DNA of 64,000 nucleotides from DASWHD01 sp036393335 (GTDB lineage Bacteria > CG2-30-53-67 > CG2-30-70-394), in contig DASWHD010000135.1 of the NCBI GenBank assembly GCA_036393335.1, positions 21,902 to 85,901 on the forward strand, read 5' to 3'. A program made the position numbers and the translations under genes. Of the stretch, positions 17,806-25,509 are shown in pieces. The notes beneath the pieces were generated by a model. That model was not told where the DNA came from. It saw only the letters and a program-made list of their open reading frames with translations, and ran no database searches. Position 1 is the first letter of the stretch. The number at the start of each line of letters is the position of its first letter.

Positions 17806-18283
17806 CGCGCGACCGCAGGGGGAGGAGCAGATGAGGCGAATACGGAGCAACCAGCTCGGTGACATCGCGGTGGCCGACGAGGCGGTGATCCACTTCCTTG
17901 AAGGGATCCCCGGGTTCGAGGAGTGCCACGACTTCGTCCTCATTGAGGACGAAGAGATAACCCCCTTTCGCTGGCTCCAATCCCTGGACGACGGCGCGAT
18001 CGCCTTCATCGTCGTCGATCCGGTCATCATCTTCCCCGGCTACCAGGTAAAACTCGGGCCCGCCGAGACGGCGGCGATCCGCCTCACCGACGCCAAGCGT
18101 GCCCAGGTACAGGTCATCCTTACGATCAGCGAGGACCCGGAGAAGACTACCGCCAACTTGCAGGGGCCTCTGCTGATCAACGCCGAGAAAAACCTCGGCT
18201 GCCAGGTCCTCCTCACCCGCTCCCTGTACGAGACGCGCTACCCGGTCATGCAGGGACTCGCCGCCGCAGGCCGCACCCGCTAG
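17798..18283 (+). CDS. fliW: flagellar assembly factor FliW
   Basis: FliW binds either flagellin or CsrA. When flagellin is exported, free FliW sequesters CsrA and flagellin translation rises. The product is 161 residues. The beta-barrel signature is IHFLEGIPGFEECHDFVLIE, TPFRWLQSLDDGAIAFIVVD and TANLQGPLLINAEKNLGCQV. The first about 10 residues may be extra, since a second start (MRRIRSNQLG) lies at 17831. It is the last gene of the flagellar operon. Flagellin itself is not in the window. Confidence 0.95.
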   Translation: MADARPQGEEQMRRIRSNQLGDIAVADEAVIHFLEGIPGFEECHDFVLIEDEEITPFRWLQSLDDGAIAFIVVDPVIIFPGYQVKLGPAETAAIRLTDAKRAQVQVILTISEDPEKTTANLQGPLLINAEKNLGCQVLLTRSLYETRYPVMQGLAAAGRTR

Positions 18284-18386
18284 CAGCCGCCACACGGGGA
18301 GCGACGGTACGGCCGACTTTAGCCTCTTCTTGATGCCTCGGCGTTGTAGCGCTCTTGGGACTGCCCGCGCCCCCGGCTAGGGTTAG

Positions 18387-19262
18387 TCATCCTGCCATCT
18401 GTAGCCGTAGTGCCTGGAGGGTATTCTCGAGCAGGCATGCGTTGGTGATGGCGCCGATGCCGCCGGGAACCGGCGTGATGTGTGACGCTTTCTCCATCAC
18501 CGCGGCGGTGTCCACATCACCGACGGTGCGGCCTTGCTGGGTGCCGGCTTCATCGACGTACTCCTCCCAGTTGATCCCCACGTCGATCACCACGGCCCCG
18601 TTGCCGACGTGATCGGCGGTGACGAAGTGCGGGCGACCGATGGCGGCGATCAGCACGTCGGCGCGGCGGGTGTGGAAGAGAAGGTCGCGGGTGCGGGAGT
18701 GGAGGGTGGTCACCGTGGCATGACGTGCCATACACAGCAGCCCCACGGGCTTGCCGACGGTGGCACTGCGTCCGACCACTACCACTTCCTTGCCCTTGAG
18801 CTCGATGCCCGCCGCATCGAGGGCGACCATGCAGGCGCGGGCCGTAGAGGGGACGAGGCGCGGGACGTCGAGGAGGAGGCGGCCGAGGTTGTTTGGGTGG
18901 AAGCCGTCGATGTCCTTGGAGGGCGGGAGACACTGGATGACCGCGTCGTCGCTGACCCCTTTCGGGAAGGGACGCAGAGGGAGGATACCGTGAACGGAGG
19001 CGTCGTCGGCGAGCTCGCGCACATGCGCCTGGATGGATGGGAGGTCGGCGTTGGCCGGCAGGCGAGCGTCCACGTAGCGGTAACCCATGCCGGTGGCGAG
19101 GCGCTCGATCTGGCCGCGGTACTGGGCGGCGCCGTAGTCATCGCCCACCAGGAGGGTGGCGAGGCACGGTGTGCTCTCCTCGGGGAGGGCCATCATTTCC
19201 TGGGCAAGTCGCTCCTTGATCTGTGCGGCGATCGCCTTGCCATCGATGATCTGCGCCCGCAT
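18387..19262 (-). CDS. folD: FolD-family methylenetetrahydrofolate dehydrogenase, cyclohydrolase residues altered
   Basis: The product is 291 residues with the FolD fold. It has GDDYGAAQYRGQIERL at the folate site, KDIDGFHPNNLGRLL, the NADP loop VVGRSATVGKPVG and ITPVPGGIGAITNACLLENT. Two catalytic residues are changed. The lysine of the YVxxK motif, essential for cyclohydrolase activity, aligns with Ile52. The glutamine of the usual QLPLP aligns with Leu96 (GILPLRPFP). Asp119 is kept. It is therefore likely a methylene-THF dehydrogenase without cyclohydrolase activity. It lies 77 bp downstream of fchA on the same strand, which would supply the missing hydrolysis step. Confidence 0.85.
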   Translation of the reverse strand: MRAQIIDGKAIAAQIKERLAQEMMALPEESTPCLATLLVGDDYGAAQYRGQIERLATGMGYRYVDARLPANADLPSIQAHVRELADDASVHGILPLRPFPKGVSDDAVIQCLPPSKDIDGFHPNNLGRLLLDVPRLVPSTARACMVALDAAGIELKGKEVVVVGRSATVGKPVGLLCMARHATVTTLHSRTRDLLFHTRRADVLIAAIGRPHFVTADHVGNGAVVIDVGINWEEYVDEAGTQQGRTVGDVDTAAVMEKASHITPVPGGIGAITNACLLENTLQALRLQMAG

Positions 19263-19339
19263 TCCTTACTCCCGATCTGCTGCGGGTGCACATCTACCCG
19301 CATCTTCCGGCCGTGGGTGCAGGCTGCGGGCGGCCGTCA

Positions 19340-19969
19340 TCAGGCGAGCCTCCCGTAGACGATCTCCAGTATCTTCTGGCGCTCCTCGGCGGCGGCGATC
19401 GCCAGGACCTGACCCTCGCTCCACAGCTCTTCCGCCCGGTCACGATCGGCGAGGCTGTCGGCGTTGATCTTCACGGTGATTAGCGCTGCCTGCAGGCCCG
19501 CCTCGGCAAAGGCGACGGCGCATCCGGCATCGCTGACCAGCATCGGGTTGCCGCGTTCGGCGGTGGCGCGGCACAGGGGGATTACCTCAGAGCAGGCACG
19601 GCAGATGTCCAGCGATGCCTCGCCGGCTGTGTCGAGGGCCAACTGCAACGCTTGTTTGCGGGTCGCCTTGTCCGCGTCGCTCTCCTTGGGCATGCGATAG
19701 CACGCCATCACCTGGTCGAAGGCCTCGGTGTCGCGGTCCATTAAGTTGAGCAGCGCGGCGCGCAGCCGCTCCGCATCGGCGACGATCTCCTGCATCTCTC
19801 CCTCGACGGCGGCGAATTTCTCCTTGCCGACCGTGAGGTTGGCGACCATGGCGGCAAGGGCCGCGCCCAGGGCACCGACCAAGCCGGCGGCCGCTCCGCC
19901 CCCCGGCGTGGACGCCTTGGAGGCGAGGCGGGCGGAAAAGGCGTCGAGGGTGTCGGTGGTGTAGGACAT
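19340..19969 (-). CDS. fchA: methenyltetrahydrofolate cyclohydrolase (FchA, cyclodeaminase family)
   Basis: The product is 209 residues, all-helical and of the FTCD_C/FchA family. It has the glycine-rich N-terminal motif STPGGGAAAGLVGALGAALA, AAMVANLTVGKEKFA, the central LMDRDTEAFDQVMACYRMPK, and ISDAGCAVAFAEAG-type residues near 165. FchA hydrolyses 5,10-methenyl-THF to 10-formyl-THF. Formimino-THF cyclodeaminase is the family alternative, but no histidine-degradation genes are nearby. The pairing with a FolD that lacks cyclohydrolase residues favours FchA. Confidence 0.88.
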   Translation of the reverse strand: MSYTTDTLDAFSARLASKASTPGGGAAAGLVGALGAALAAMVANLTVGKEKFAAVEGEMQEIVADAERLRAALLNLMDRDTEAFDQVMACYRMPKESDADKATRKQALQLALDTAGEASLDICRACSEVIPLCRATAERGNPMLVSDAGCAVAFAEAGLQAALITVKINADSLADRDRAEELWSEGQVLAIAAAEERQKILEIVYGRLA

Positions 19970-20096
19970 GCTGAGATAGGGGATAGGGGGTTGCGGGGAG
20001 GAGGTGGTGGTAGTGAGGGTAGGAGAGGGACGGGAAGGTCCACTGCCAGCCCCCAGGGCTCGCGGCCGTTTCCTAGTCCCGAACCCCCTGCCCGCG

Positions 20097-20720
20097 TTAC
20101 CAGTACACCAGCAGTCGGCCGTTCTCCACCTTGTTCTCGAACTGTTTGAGCGGCCGTTTCCCTACCTTGATGCATTTGCCCGTGCAGATGTCGAACTCCC
20201 AGTGGTGCTTCGGGCAGGTGAGGGTGTTGCCGTCCAGCTCCAGGGGGATGTCGGTGGACTGGTGGGGGCAGTGGGAGTCAAAGACCAGGAAGCCATCGCC
20301 GTTGCGGTGGACGAGGAGCTTGCGGCCGTCGGCCTCGGTGCGCACCGTCGCGCCGGACGCGACGTCGCCGCCGGCGACCACGTCGTGCCACGCGGGCTTC
20401 GTGCCGAGCATGACCGGTTGGAACTCCGGGATCTCCATGTCGAGGATGATGTCGAAGGCCCAGACGATCTTCGCCAGGCCGAGGGCCGGGAAGGCGAACA
20501 GGATCGCGTCGATCACCTCGTCGGCGGTCGCACCCTCGCGCAGGGCCCGCGGCAGGTACTGGCGCAGCCCGCCCTCGGTCTGGACCGCGATCTTGGTGAT
20601 CACCGAGATCAGGGCGGCGGTCTTCTTGTCCAGGTGGGTGGCCGACTTCTTGAGGAAGTCGAAGTAGGCGGTCATCGCCTCGGGGCGGGTCTGGATCAGG
20701 TAGTCGAGGGATTTGCTCAT
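20097..20720 (-). CDS. carboxymuconolactone decarboxylase-like domain fused to Rieske [2Fe-2S] domain
   Basis: The product is 207 residues. Residues 1-100 follow the AhpD/CMD fold (HLDKKTAALISVITKIAV, RALREGATADEVIDAILFAF), but the CxxC or Cys-His redox pair is absent: the matching site reads TEGGLRQYLPR. Residues 105-207 form a Rieske domain with ligands Cys151-His153 (CPHQSTD) and Cys169-His172 (CPKHHW), a soluble ferredoxin type. The fusion suggests a redox or scaffold protein, but the substrate is unknown. It lies upstream of fchA and folD on the same strand and is divergent from the next gene. Confidence 0.85.
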   Translation of the reverse strand: MSKSLDYLIQTRPEAMTAYFDFLKKSATHLDKKTAALISVITKIAVQTEGGLRQYLPRALREGATADEVIDAILFAFPALGLAKIVWAFDIILDMEIPEFQPVMLGTKPAWHDVVAGGDVASGATVRTEADGRKLLVHRNGDGFLVFDSHCPHQSTDIPLELDGNTLTCPKHHWEFDICTGKCIKVGKRPLKQFENKVENGRLLVYW

Positions 20721-20963
20721 TGTTCTGGCTCCATTCGTCACAGGGTATCGCCGGCGGTCCGGAGCGTCGCCCGCGACGATGGCGCGACGGCGCAGCGGAC
20801 TCCCGAGGAGGAGAAAAATTACCGGAAGCTGCCGCCCTCCACAACGCGCCCTTTCCTGGTGGAGTGGTCCGCGGGCGGTTACATAACGAGGGAGCGAGGC
20901 GGGCTCGCGCCTTGCCGCACCATCGCGGCGGTCCATGATGGATAAGAATGAGGAACCCAATCC
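20721..20963. promoter_or_regulatory. divergent intergenic region
   Basis: This 243-bp region separates the Rieske fusion gene from the plus-strand protein at 20964. It should hold promoters for both. No strong -35/-10 pair, operator or hairpin stood out, and there is no credible gene in it. Confidence 0.4.
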
Positions 20964-21668
20964 ATGAGTGAACAGCCCTTGCACTTTGGCCTCGCCGGTC
21001 CGGAGTCCATGCCGGACCACGGCCAGCCGGCCGACTCCCCCCAGCGCCAGCGCGCCGCACTCCAGCGGGGCCTGAAATTCGTCGGTCCGGATCAACCGGC
21101 CCGCCGGGCCGAGCTGCTGGTGGCCCTCGGCAGGGTAGAAAACGAGCTCGGCAATTCCCCCGCGGCGTGGGAGGCGGCACGCTACGCCTTCGCGATCTGT
21201 GCGGGGATCGAGAACTGGGTCGGAGCGGTGGAGGCGTGCGACGCCCTGTTCGAGTCGGGCCAGCCCGAGGCACTCAAGGCCCTGGCCCACGGCCTGTGGC
21301 TCGCCGTCACCTATCCCATCGATCCGGAGCTCTCCGTCGGCCTCCTCGGCCACTTGGTGGAGGAGGCGGCCCACGACGACATCGGCGCGGTGGCCGCGAC
21401 TACGGCCAACTACGTGGCACAGATGCGCGCCCCCGCGGGAGAGGCCGGGGAGCGGGTGCAGGAGAAGGCCGCACGCATGCTCAACGCGGTGGCGTGGACC
21501 CACGGCAAGGTGCACGACGAGCGCGATTTTGAGATCTGGTACAAGACCAATCAACTCGACGACCCGGGCGTCTTCCTCCCCATCCTCTCCCAGGCATTGG
21601 ACAAGATGGTGGACGGGGAGTGGTGGATCGATCGCGACGCGCTGCGGGCGAAGCTGCCGGCCGAGTGA
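20964..21668 (+). CDS. conserved helical protein of unknown function
   Basis: The product is 234 residues, soluble and mostly helical. The family is not recognised. Parts resemble TPR-like helical pairs (RAELLVALGRVENELGNSPA, AWEAARYAFAICAGIENWVG), but the repeats are not regular. The C-terminal third is Trp/Asp-rich (DFEIWYKTNQLDDPGVFLPI, DGEWWIDRDALRAKL). There is no signal peptide and only one Cys pair region (CAG, CDA). It is divergent from the Rieske/CMD fusion, so the two may be functionally linked, but this is only positional. Confidence 0.7.
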   Translation: MSEQPLHFGLAGPESMPDHGQPADSPQRQRAALQRGLKFVGPDQPARRAELLVALGRVENELGNSPAAWEAARYAFAICAGIENWVGAVEACDALFESGQPEALKALAHGLWLAVTYPIDPELSVGLLGHLVEEAAHDDIGAVAATTANYVAQMRAPAGEAGERVQEKAARMLNAVAWTHGKVHDERDFEIWYKTNQLDDPGVFLPILSQALDKMVDGEWWIDRDALRAKLPAE

Positions 21669-21747
21669 CGTGGCCGCCGGTGGGATCGAGCGGCGGCGCT
21701 CTCCCCATGGTATAGTTCGCCTCCGTTCATCGCGCCGCCCGTCCGCC

Positions 21748-22563
21748 ATGTCCACCACCGTACCCGAACTCCTCCAGCGCGCCCGGGAGGGGCGGCGTCT
21801 GGTGATCCTCACCGCCTACGACTACGGCGGCGCGCGGCTCGTGGCCGCCGCGGGGGTCGACACGATCATGGTCGGCGACTCCCTCGGCATGGTGGTGCAG
21901 GGGCGAGCCAATACCCTCGGTGTGACCCTCGACCAGATGGTCTACCACTGCGAGATGGTGAGCCGTGGGGCGCCGTACGCCCTGGTGATCGGCGATCTGC
22001 CGTTCATGAGCTATCAGGAGGGCCCAGCCCAGGCGGTGCGCAGCGCCGGTCGGCTCGTGAAGGAGGGCGGCTGTGGCTGTGTGAAGCTGGAGGGCGGGAT
22101 GCGTATGGCGGAGCAGATCGCGGCGATCGTGCGCGCCGACATCCCGGTGATGGCCCACATCGGTCTCACCCCCCAGTCGATTCACCAACTCGGCGGTTAT
22201 CGGGTGCAGCGCGATGCCGACCGACTCCTCGCCGATGCCCTGGCGGTGCAGGAGGCGGGGGCGTGGTCGGTGGTCTTGGAATGTGTGCCGCGGGAGGTCG
22301 CAGAGCAGATCACCGACCGCCTGACGATCCCCACCATCGGCATCGGGGCAGGACCCGACTGCTCCGGGCAGGTCCTTGTTTTTCACGATATTTTGGGTCT
22401 TTCTGACGGAAAGCCGATGCGCTTCGTGAAGCGCTACGCCGACCTTCAGGCGGGCGTGACCGCGGCGGTGCGGGCGTACAAGGACGAGGTCGAGGCGGGT
22501 CTCTTCCCGGCCGCCGAGCACTGCTTCACCGCCGGTGGATCCGGCTCGCAGGGGGAACGCTGA
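21748..22563 (+). CDS. panB: 3-methyl-2-oxobutanoate hydroxymethyltransferase (PanB)
   Basis: PanB transfers a hydroxymethyl group from 5,10-methylene-THF to ketoisovalerate, giving ketopantoate for pantothenate and CoA. The start is the ATG of [15 protein letters not shown]; the frame is open far upstream. The product is 271 residues. It has [32 protein letters not shown] (Mg2+ Asp), [37 protein letters not shown] and the catalytic Glu in VVLECVP. TGATG coupling to rpiB follows. PanC is not adjacent. Confidence 0.96.
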   Translation: MSTTVPELLQRAREGRRLVILTAYDYGGARLVAAAGVDTIMVGDSLGMVVQGRANTLGVTLDQMVYHCEMVSRGAPYALVIGDLPFMSYQEGPAQAVRSAGRLVKEGGCGCVKLEGGMRMAEQIAAIVRADIPVMAHIGLTPQSIHQLGGYRVQRDADRLLADALAVQEAGAWSVVLECVPREVAEQITDRLTIPTIGIGAGPDCSGQVLVFHDILGLSDGKPMRFVKRYADLQAGVTAAVRAYKDEVEAGLFPAAEHCFTAGGSGSQGER

Positions 22564-23006
22564 TGCTGGCCGTCGGCGCCGATCACGGCGGCGTGCATCT
22601 CAAGGAGGTCGTGGTGCGCGCCCTGGAACGGCGCGGTATCCCGTTCGTCGACCTCGGAACCAACGATGTGGCCTCGGTTGACTACCCGGACTTTGCCGCC
22701 AAGGTGGCGAGCGGGGTCGCCAACGGCGACTACGATCGCGGCATCCTGATCTGCGGCACCGGCATCGGCATGTCGATCGCCGCCAACAAGTTCTTCGGGG
22801 TGCGCGCGGCCCTGTGTCACGACACCTACACCGCGCGCATGTCCCGCCTGCACAACGACGCCAACATCCTGGTCCTGGGGGAACGGGTCACCGGCCCCGG
22901 GGTCGCGGAAGAGATCGTCGAGGTGTGGCTCGACACATCCTTCGAGGGGGGGCGCCACACCGTCCGTGTGGAGAAGATCCACCGGCACGAAAACCGACAC
23001 CGGTGA
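22563..23006 (+). CDS. rpiB: ribose-5-phosphate isomerase B
   Basis: RpiB interconverts ribose-5-P and ribulose-5-P. The product is 147 residues. It has [11 protein letters not shown] at the N terminus, DYPDFA, the anion-hole loop [20 protein letters not shown] with the active Cys, and [20 protein letters not shown] with phosphate-binding residues. Its start overlaps the panB stop. The rpiB-glyA order seen here is common in Desulfobacterota. Confidence 0.95.
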   Translation: MLAVGADHGGVHLKEVVVRALERRGIPFVDLGTNDVASVDYPDFAAKVASGVANGDYDRGILICGTGIGMSIAANKFFGVRAALCHDTYTARMSRLHNDANILVLGERVTGPGVAEEIVEVWLDTSFEGGRHTVRVEKIHRHENRHR

Positions 23007-23047
23007 GCCGCGGTACCCGTTTTGGCACCGCGGACGCATTCCTCTGC

Positions 23048-23124
23048 AAGGAAAGCAGGAAGGCAGGAAATCCTTCTCTCATGGGTTGCCGACTCTTCCC
23101 TCTTCCTGCTTTCCTGCCTTCCTT
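23048..23124. repeat. purine-rich inverted repeat before glyA
   Basis: Two 22-nt arms (23048-23069 and 23103-23124) built from AGGAAAGCAGGAAGGCAGGAA-like sequence and its complement pair at 20 of 22 positions, plus one G-U. They lie in the rpiB-glyA gap. A related but more degenerate hairpin lies at 34681-34775. This is probably a dispersed hairpin repeat that may also attenuate transcription into glyA. Confidence 0.7.
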
Positions 23125-23178
23125 AGAGGATTGTGCGACGTCGTAGCTGTCAGACCGTCGCGGATTGGAGAGTCATCT

Positions 23179-24438
23179 ATGCTCAAGCTTGCCAATACCA
23201 CCGATGCCCTCCGCGCAGTCGATCCCGAGGTCGCGGCCGCCCTGGATGCCGAGCGCGAGCGAGAGAACGACACCCTGGTCCTGATCGCCAGCGAGAACTA
23301 CGCCTCGGAGGCGGTGCTCGCGGCCCAGGGGTCATTGCTCACCAACAAGTACGCCGAGGGCTACCCGGGCAAGCGCTACTATGCCGGCTGCGAGAACGCC
23401 GACACGGTGGAGGCCCTGGCCATCGAGCGTGCCAAGCGGCTCTTCAAGGTGGACCACGCGAACGTTCAGCCGCACTCGGGCAGCTCCGCGAACATGACCG
23501 CCTACCTGGCGGTATTGAAGCCGGGCGACAAGATCCTCGGTATGTCCCTGGCGCATGGCGGGCACCTCACCCACGGTGCCAAGGTGAGCTTTTCCGGCAA
23601 GCTCTTTTCGTCGTTCTTCTACGGTGTCGACGTGGCTACCGGACGGATCGACATGGCGGAGGTGGCGCGCATCGCGGCCATCGTCCAGCCGCGGATGATC
23701 GTCACCGGCGCCTCCGCCTACCCGCGCTTCTTCGACTGGCAGGCCTTCCACGACATCGCCAATGAGCACAAGGCGTACCTGATGGCGGACATCGCGCACA
23801 TCGCCGGACCGGTGGCCGCCGGTCTCCATCCCAGCCCGGTGGGGTATGCCGACTTCGTCACGACCACGACCCACAAGACCCTGCGCGGACCGCGCGGTGG
23901 CATGGTGATGTGCACCGCGGAGCACGCCAAGGCGGTGGACAAGATCCTCTTCCCCGGGCTCCAGGGGGGACCACTGGTCCACACCATCGCGGCCAAGGCG
24001 GTGGCCTTGCACGAGGCCCTGCAGCCCGCCTTCGTCGACTACCAACGGCAGGTGTTGGCCAACGCCCGGGCCCTGGGCGAGCGCCTCGTGGCGCACGGCT
24101 TCGACCTCATCTCCGGCGGCACCGACAACCACCTGGTGCTGGTCGACCTGCGTAACAAGGGGGTGACCGGCGCCGATGCCGAGGCCGCCCTGCACGCGGC
24201 GGGCCTCACCTGCAACAAGAACGGTATCCCCAACGATCCGCAGCCGCCGGTGGTGACCAGTGGCGTCCGTCTCGGCACGCCGGTGATGACCACCCGCGGC
24301 ATGGGCACCGAGGAGGCGCTACAGGTCGCCGACTGGATCGACAAGATCCTGCGCGACCCGGGCGACACGGCGGTGCAGCGCCGGGTGCGCGGCGAGGTTA
24401 CCGCGCTGTGCCGCCGCTTCCCGGCGTACAGCGAGTAG
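23179..24438 (+). CDS. glyA: serine hydroxymethyltransferase (GlyA)
   Basis: GlyA converts serine and THF to glycine and 5,10-methylene-THF, using PLP. The start is the ATG of MLKLANTTDALRAV, about 0.2 kb into a longer open frame. The product is 419 residues. The PLP lysine is K233 in TTTTHKTLRGPRGG. Other signatures are LIASENYASEAVLAAQGS, LTNKYAEGYPGKRYY and the C-terminal SGVRLGTPVMTTRGM. It ends against a strong double-hairpin terminator. Confidence 0.97.
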   Translation: MLKLANTTDALRAVDPEVAAALDAERERENDTLVLIASENYASEAVLAAQGSLLTNKYAEGYPGKRYYAGCENADTVEALAIERAKRLFKVDHANVQPHSGSSANMTAYLAVLKPGDKILGMSLAHGGHLTHGAKVSFSGKLFSSFFYGVDVATGRIDMAEVARIAAIVQPRMIVTGASAYPRFFDWQAFHDIANEHKAYLMADIAHIAGPVAAGLHPSPVGYADFVTTTTHKTLRGPRGGMVMCTAEHAKAVDKILFPGLQGGPLVHTIAAKAVALHEALQPAFVDYQRQVLANARALGERLVAHGFDLISGGTDNHLVLVDLRNKGVTGADAEAALHAAGLTCNKNGIPNDPQPPVVTSGVRLGTPVMTTRGMGTEEALQVADWIDKILRDPGDTAVQRRVRGEVTALCRRFPAYSE

Positions 24439-24553
24439 GCGCCTGCGAACCGCGCCGCGTTGCGGCGGTCGGTGACCGTGGGCGCTCGCCGGTATCGAGT
24501 GGTGGAGCGGCGGAGAGTGCGTGGGCGATCCCGAGACGACCATCGCCGCGTTT

Positions 24554-24630
24554 CTGAGCCAGTACCTCCTCTCACCGACTGGCTCAGTCCGCAGGCCGGC
24601 CCTCTCCCACACCGGCCTGTCTTTTTTTTT
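24554..24630 (+). terminator. tandem-hairpin terminator after glyA
   Basis: A perfect 10-bp stem CTGAGCCAGT/ACTGGCTCAG (24554-24587) is followed by a second stem CAGGCCGG/CCGGCCTG (24592-24619) and a run of nine T (24622-24630). This is a strong intrinsic terminator for glyA on the plus strand, facing the convergent cytochrome gene. Confidence 0.88.
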
Positions 24631-24646
24631 GCGGGCAGGCTGCTGG

Positions 24647-25435
24647 CTACCGCCCGTACCGATCGAGGACGCCATCCACGCCGAGACCGAAGGTCAGAAC
24701 GAAATACACGAGATCCCAGCGCTGGCCATCATCGAGGCTGTCCTCAAACGACGGCATCGGGGTGCCGTTCAGGCCGGTGGTGAAGGTCCGGTAGATGTCC
24801 GCCGGCGTGGCGCCGCCCTCGATCAACTCGGGATTCGTGAGATCCGCCGGCGGGCTCGGATTGCCGCGGTGGTCCTTGAGACCGGGGGCCGAGGGGCCGT
24901 CGCCGCGGCCGTCCGGACCGTGGCAATGCCAGCACTGGACCTTCTGCCAGAGCTCCTTGCCCCGCTCGATCGCCTCGCGGGTGGCGGGCGGTGGTTCGGG
25001 GATGGTAATAGGCTCGGCGTGTTCCTCCGGGTCGCCCCAGCGCGGCGAGAAGGTCTTGAGGTAGTGCACCAGGGCCCAGCGCTTCTTGGAGGAGAGATCC
25101 TTGAAGGGGCGCATGTTCTTCGCCGACTCCATGGAGAGGCGGATCCCCTTGGTGAGGGTGCGGTACAGGTCCTCGTCCGCCGGCAGATAACCCGACGGCG
25201 TGGTGCGGAACTCGAAGATCGCCTCGGTGAAGTCGCGGCACACCATCCCCAGCGACTGCGCCGCCGGCCCCAGACCCTTGCCGTCCTCGCCGTGGCACTC
25301 GGCGCAGTACTGGGAGTAGAGCTTGGCCCCCTCCTTCAGGAGCTTGGGGGTGGCCTCGTAGGTCTTTTCCGCCCCCAGGGTGGGCGGGACGAAGAGGAGC
25401 ATCACGGCGGGAATCAAGGCATTCGCGGCGCGCAT
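24647..25435 (-). CDS. periplasmic diheme cytochrome c
   Basis: The product is 262 residues from the ATG of MRAANALIPAVMLL, with a signal peptide cleaved near TLGA. Two class-I cytochrome domains are present. Heme 1 is at C44-x-x-C47-H48 (CAECH), with a possible distal Met at MRPFKDL (about 108). Heme 2 is at C168-x-x-C171-H172 (CWHCH), with a possible distal Met in GTPMPSFED. It is a periplasmic electron carrier. It lies directly downstream of the cytochrome-porin gene, across an intrinsic terminator. The pair suggests electron exchange with the outer membrane. Confidence 0.9.
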   Translation of the reverse strand: MRAANALIPAVMLLFVPPTLGAEKTYEATPKLLKEGAKLYSQYCAECHGEDGKGLGPAAQSLGMVCRDFTEAIFEFRTTPSGYLPADEDLYRTLTKGIRLSMESAKNMRPFKDLSSKKRWALVHYLKTFSPRWGDPEEHAEPITIPEPPPATREAIERGKELWQKVQCWHCHGPDGRGDGPSAPGLKDHRGNPSPPADLTNPELIEGGATPADIYRTFTTGLNGTPMPSFEDSLDDGQRWDLVYFVLTFGLGVDGVLDRYGR

Positions 25436-25453
25436 GGCGGACCTCGCGAGGTG

Positions 25454-25484
25454 AAAAAAAAGGGGCGGGGCATCGCCCCGCCCC
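25454..25484 (-). terminator. intrinsic terminator between the cytochrome-porin and cytochrome c genes
   Basis: Read on the minus strand, a perfect 10-bp stem GGGGCGGGGC/GCCCCGCCCC with a 3-nt loop is followed by eight T. It terminates the cytochrome-porin transcript only 19 bases before the diheme cytochrome start. The two are therefore either expressed at different levels by read-through, or the cytochrome has its own promoter. Confidence 0.92.
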
Positions 25485-25509
25485 CTGGAATGAAAGACCG
25501 GCGGGACGC

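Noticed and set aside
18387..19262. FolD as a pseudogene because catalytic residues are missing
   Set aside because: The frame is intact and full length with NADP and folate motifs kept, and the FchA partner explains the loss without decay.
20721..21812. N-terminal extension of the Rieske fusion protein
   Set aside because: The extension is antisense to the 234-residue gene and has shadow-frame composition.
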